Made by a program: the position numbers and the translations under genes. From Tritrichomonas musculus (taxonomy: Eukaryota; Parabasalia; Tritrichomonadida; Tritrichomonadidae), in contig JAPFFF010000009.1 in the NCBI GenBank assembly GCA_039105265.1, positions 1,240,001 to 1,304,000 on the forward strand: a stretch of 64,000 bases of DNA, written 5' to 3'. This document shows, one piece after another, positions 63,031-64,000 of the stretch. The notes beneath the pieces were generated by a model that saw only the letters and a list, made by a program, of their open reading frames with translations, was not told the DNA's origin and made no database searches. Position 1 is the stretch's first letter. Each line of letters starts with the position of its first letter.

Positions 63031-63668
63031 AAATATTTTCATAAATATTTGATAGCTCAGTGAATAATAGTAGATTTAAAAAATACTCAGGCCAATATTC
63101 TTTTATTCGCATAAAAAATATAAATGTCTCAAAAAAATCTAACTACAAATGATATTCATTGAAATTCAAAAAAATCTTCTTTTTTTTCGTTCACATTCAA
63201 ATTTGAAAAATCTCACAATATTCAAAGAAAAATGTTTTTATATTCTCAAAATTGAAAAACAGATAATCTATATAAAAACCTCAGAATGTATACCCTTAAT
63301 ATTAGGATGGGTATTTCTATGAGTTAATACAAATTTTGTTTCTTGAAATTGAATTGAAAGAAAAAAAATCAAATATTTATATCTTGCTAGAGTATGGATA
63401 AATTAAATAATTACATATATATTTATTTTCATTTAATAATATAATAACAATTTAATAAATTATCAAATGCTTATTATTATTTGTTATTAGAATTTTGAAT
63501 ATATTAGATCTCCTTTCAAAAAAAAAAAAAGATTCCTCAAAAAAGTTTCAATATTTCAAAAGATTCCTCTAAAAAAGTTTAACTCTCAAATTTGTTAAGA
63601 TAATTCAAAATTTGTGAAAATTCTCAGAGCTTACACAAATTTTATTTGCCAGTCTAAACTAGAGTTAA

Positions 63669-63763
63669 AAAGTCGGGAGCACGATAAAAACTTTTTCTAG
63701 ATTCATTTAATTGAAAAAATGATAGTTTTAAACTTTTTCTATACTGACTTCACTCCCGACTTA
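63669..63763. mobile_element. About 95-bp palindromic MITE
   Basis: Inverted ends AAGTCGGGAG / CTCCCGACTT at 63670-63679 and 63753-63762. No clear duplication. Confidence 0.6.
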
Positions 63764-63829
63764 TTTGAATAAAAAATAAACTTTTTCAAAGAACAAAAAA
63801 AAAAAAAAAATTTAAAAAAGTGAATTTTC

Positions 63830-63976
63830 TTAATCTGAAGAAGAAGTCCACGCCAATTCGATGTCATTTTTAATAATGTTCGCGCATCTAACAACCTCCG
63901 AATTATTTCCAAAAAACATTTCAAGATTGTTCCACATTAAATCTAAATCGCATTTGAACTGTATCAGTATATTCAT
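63830..63976 (-). CDS. Small open frame, 48 residues, unknown
   Basis: Starts MNILIQFKCDLDLMW at 63976 and ends LAWTSSSD at 63830; an in-frame stop lies 18 bases upstream. Amino-acid use is balanced (Cys, Trp, Gly present), unlike noise frames here. It may be a very small gene or the end of a gene whose earlier part is off frame or outside the window. Confidence 0.3.
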   Translation of the reverse strand: MNILIQFKCDLDLMWNNLEMFFGNNSEVVRCANIIKNDIELAWTSSSD

Positions 63977-64000
63977 CCTTGAATAGTTTTCTTATTACAT

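Overview
The window looks like an AT-rich, repeat-choked nuclear genome of a parabasalid protist (a trichomonad, possibly a Tritrichomonas relative). This is inferred from intronless genes with very short spacers, a kinase-heavy gene set, a mariner with perfect termini, abundant hAT-like miniature elements and virus-like elements with AG...CT ends. No hallmark fixes the species. No rRNA, tRNA or CRISPR array was found.

Layout. 1-27 kb is mostly mobile DNA with two host genes: a protein kinase (2692-3717) and soluble inorganic pyrophosphatase (4043-4660). Three virus-like (Polinton/Maverick-like is my best guess) pieces are present: a right end at 1-1475, a broken copy at 4727-14960, and a compact element at 19671-23100 with 204-bp terminal inverted repeats that looks whole. 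The copy at 4727-14960 hosts a Russian-doll nest. A mariner-type element (7364-13811, TA duplication) contains a hAT-like element (7868-13407). That element contains two more (8789-9895 and 10317-13261), and the second of these contains a fourth (12122-13075). The four hAT-like elements each have an exact 8-bp target duplication. A mariner with a decayed transposase (17615-18900) and a Tc1-like transposase (23742-24780) follow.

28-45 kb is a host gene block. It holds a 1505-residue kinase fused to Sel1-like repeats, a proline-rich coiled-coil protein, a PAK/STE20-type kinase with a p21-binding-like domain, a small protein with an OSR1/WNK-type C-terminal domain and a glutamine tract, a 984-residue coiled-coil protein divergent from a discoidin-domain protein over a 61-bp shared promoter, and a ubiquitin-like protein. 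Signalling and cytoskeleton themes dominate, but a joint pathway is only inferred.

45-53 kb is again transposon remnants. 53.3-57.7 kb is a second host block: a calponin-homology plus trefoil-like protein, a cyclin-dependent kinase, ribosomal protein eS26 and, divergent from it, NAC beta (BTF3-type). 57.7-64 kb holds repeats, including two copies of a 410-bp hAT-like element, the second copy of a dispersed 1.1-kb repeat, and an inverted lone copy of the 244-bp virus-like terminus seen at 4727. A small open frame lies near the right edge.
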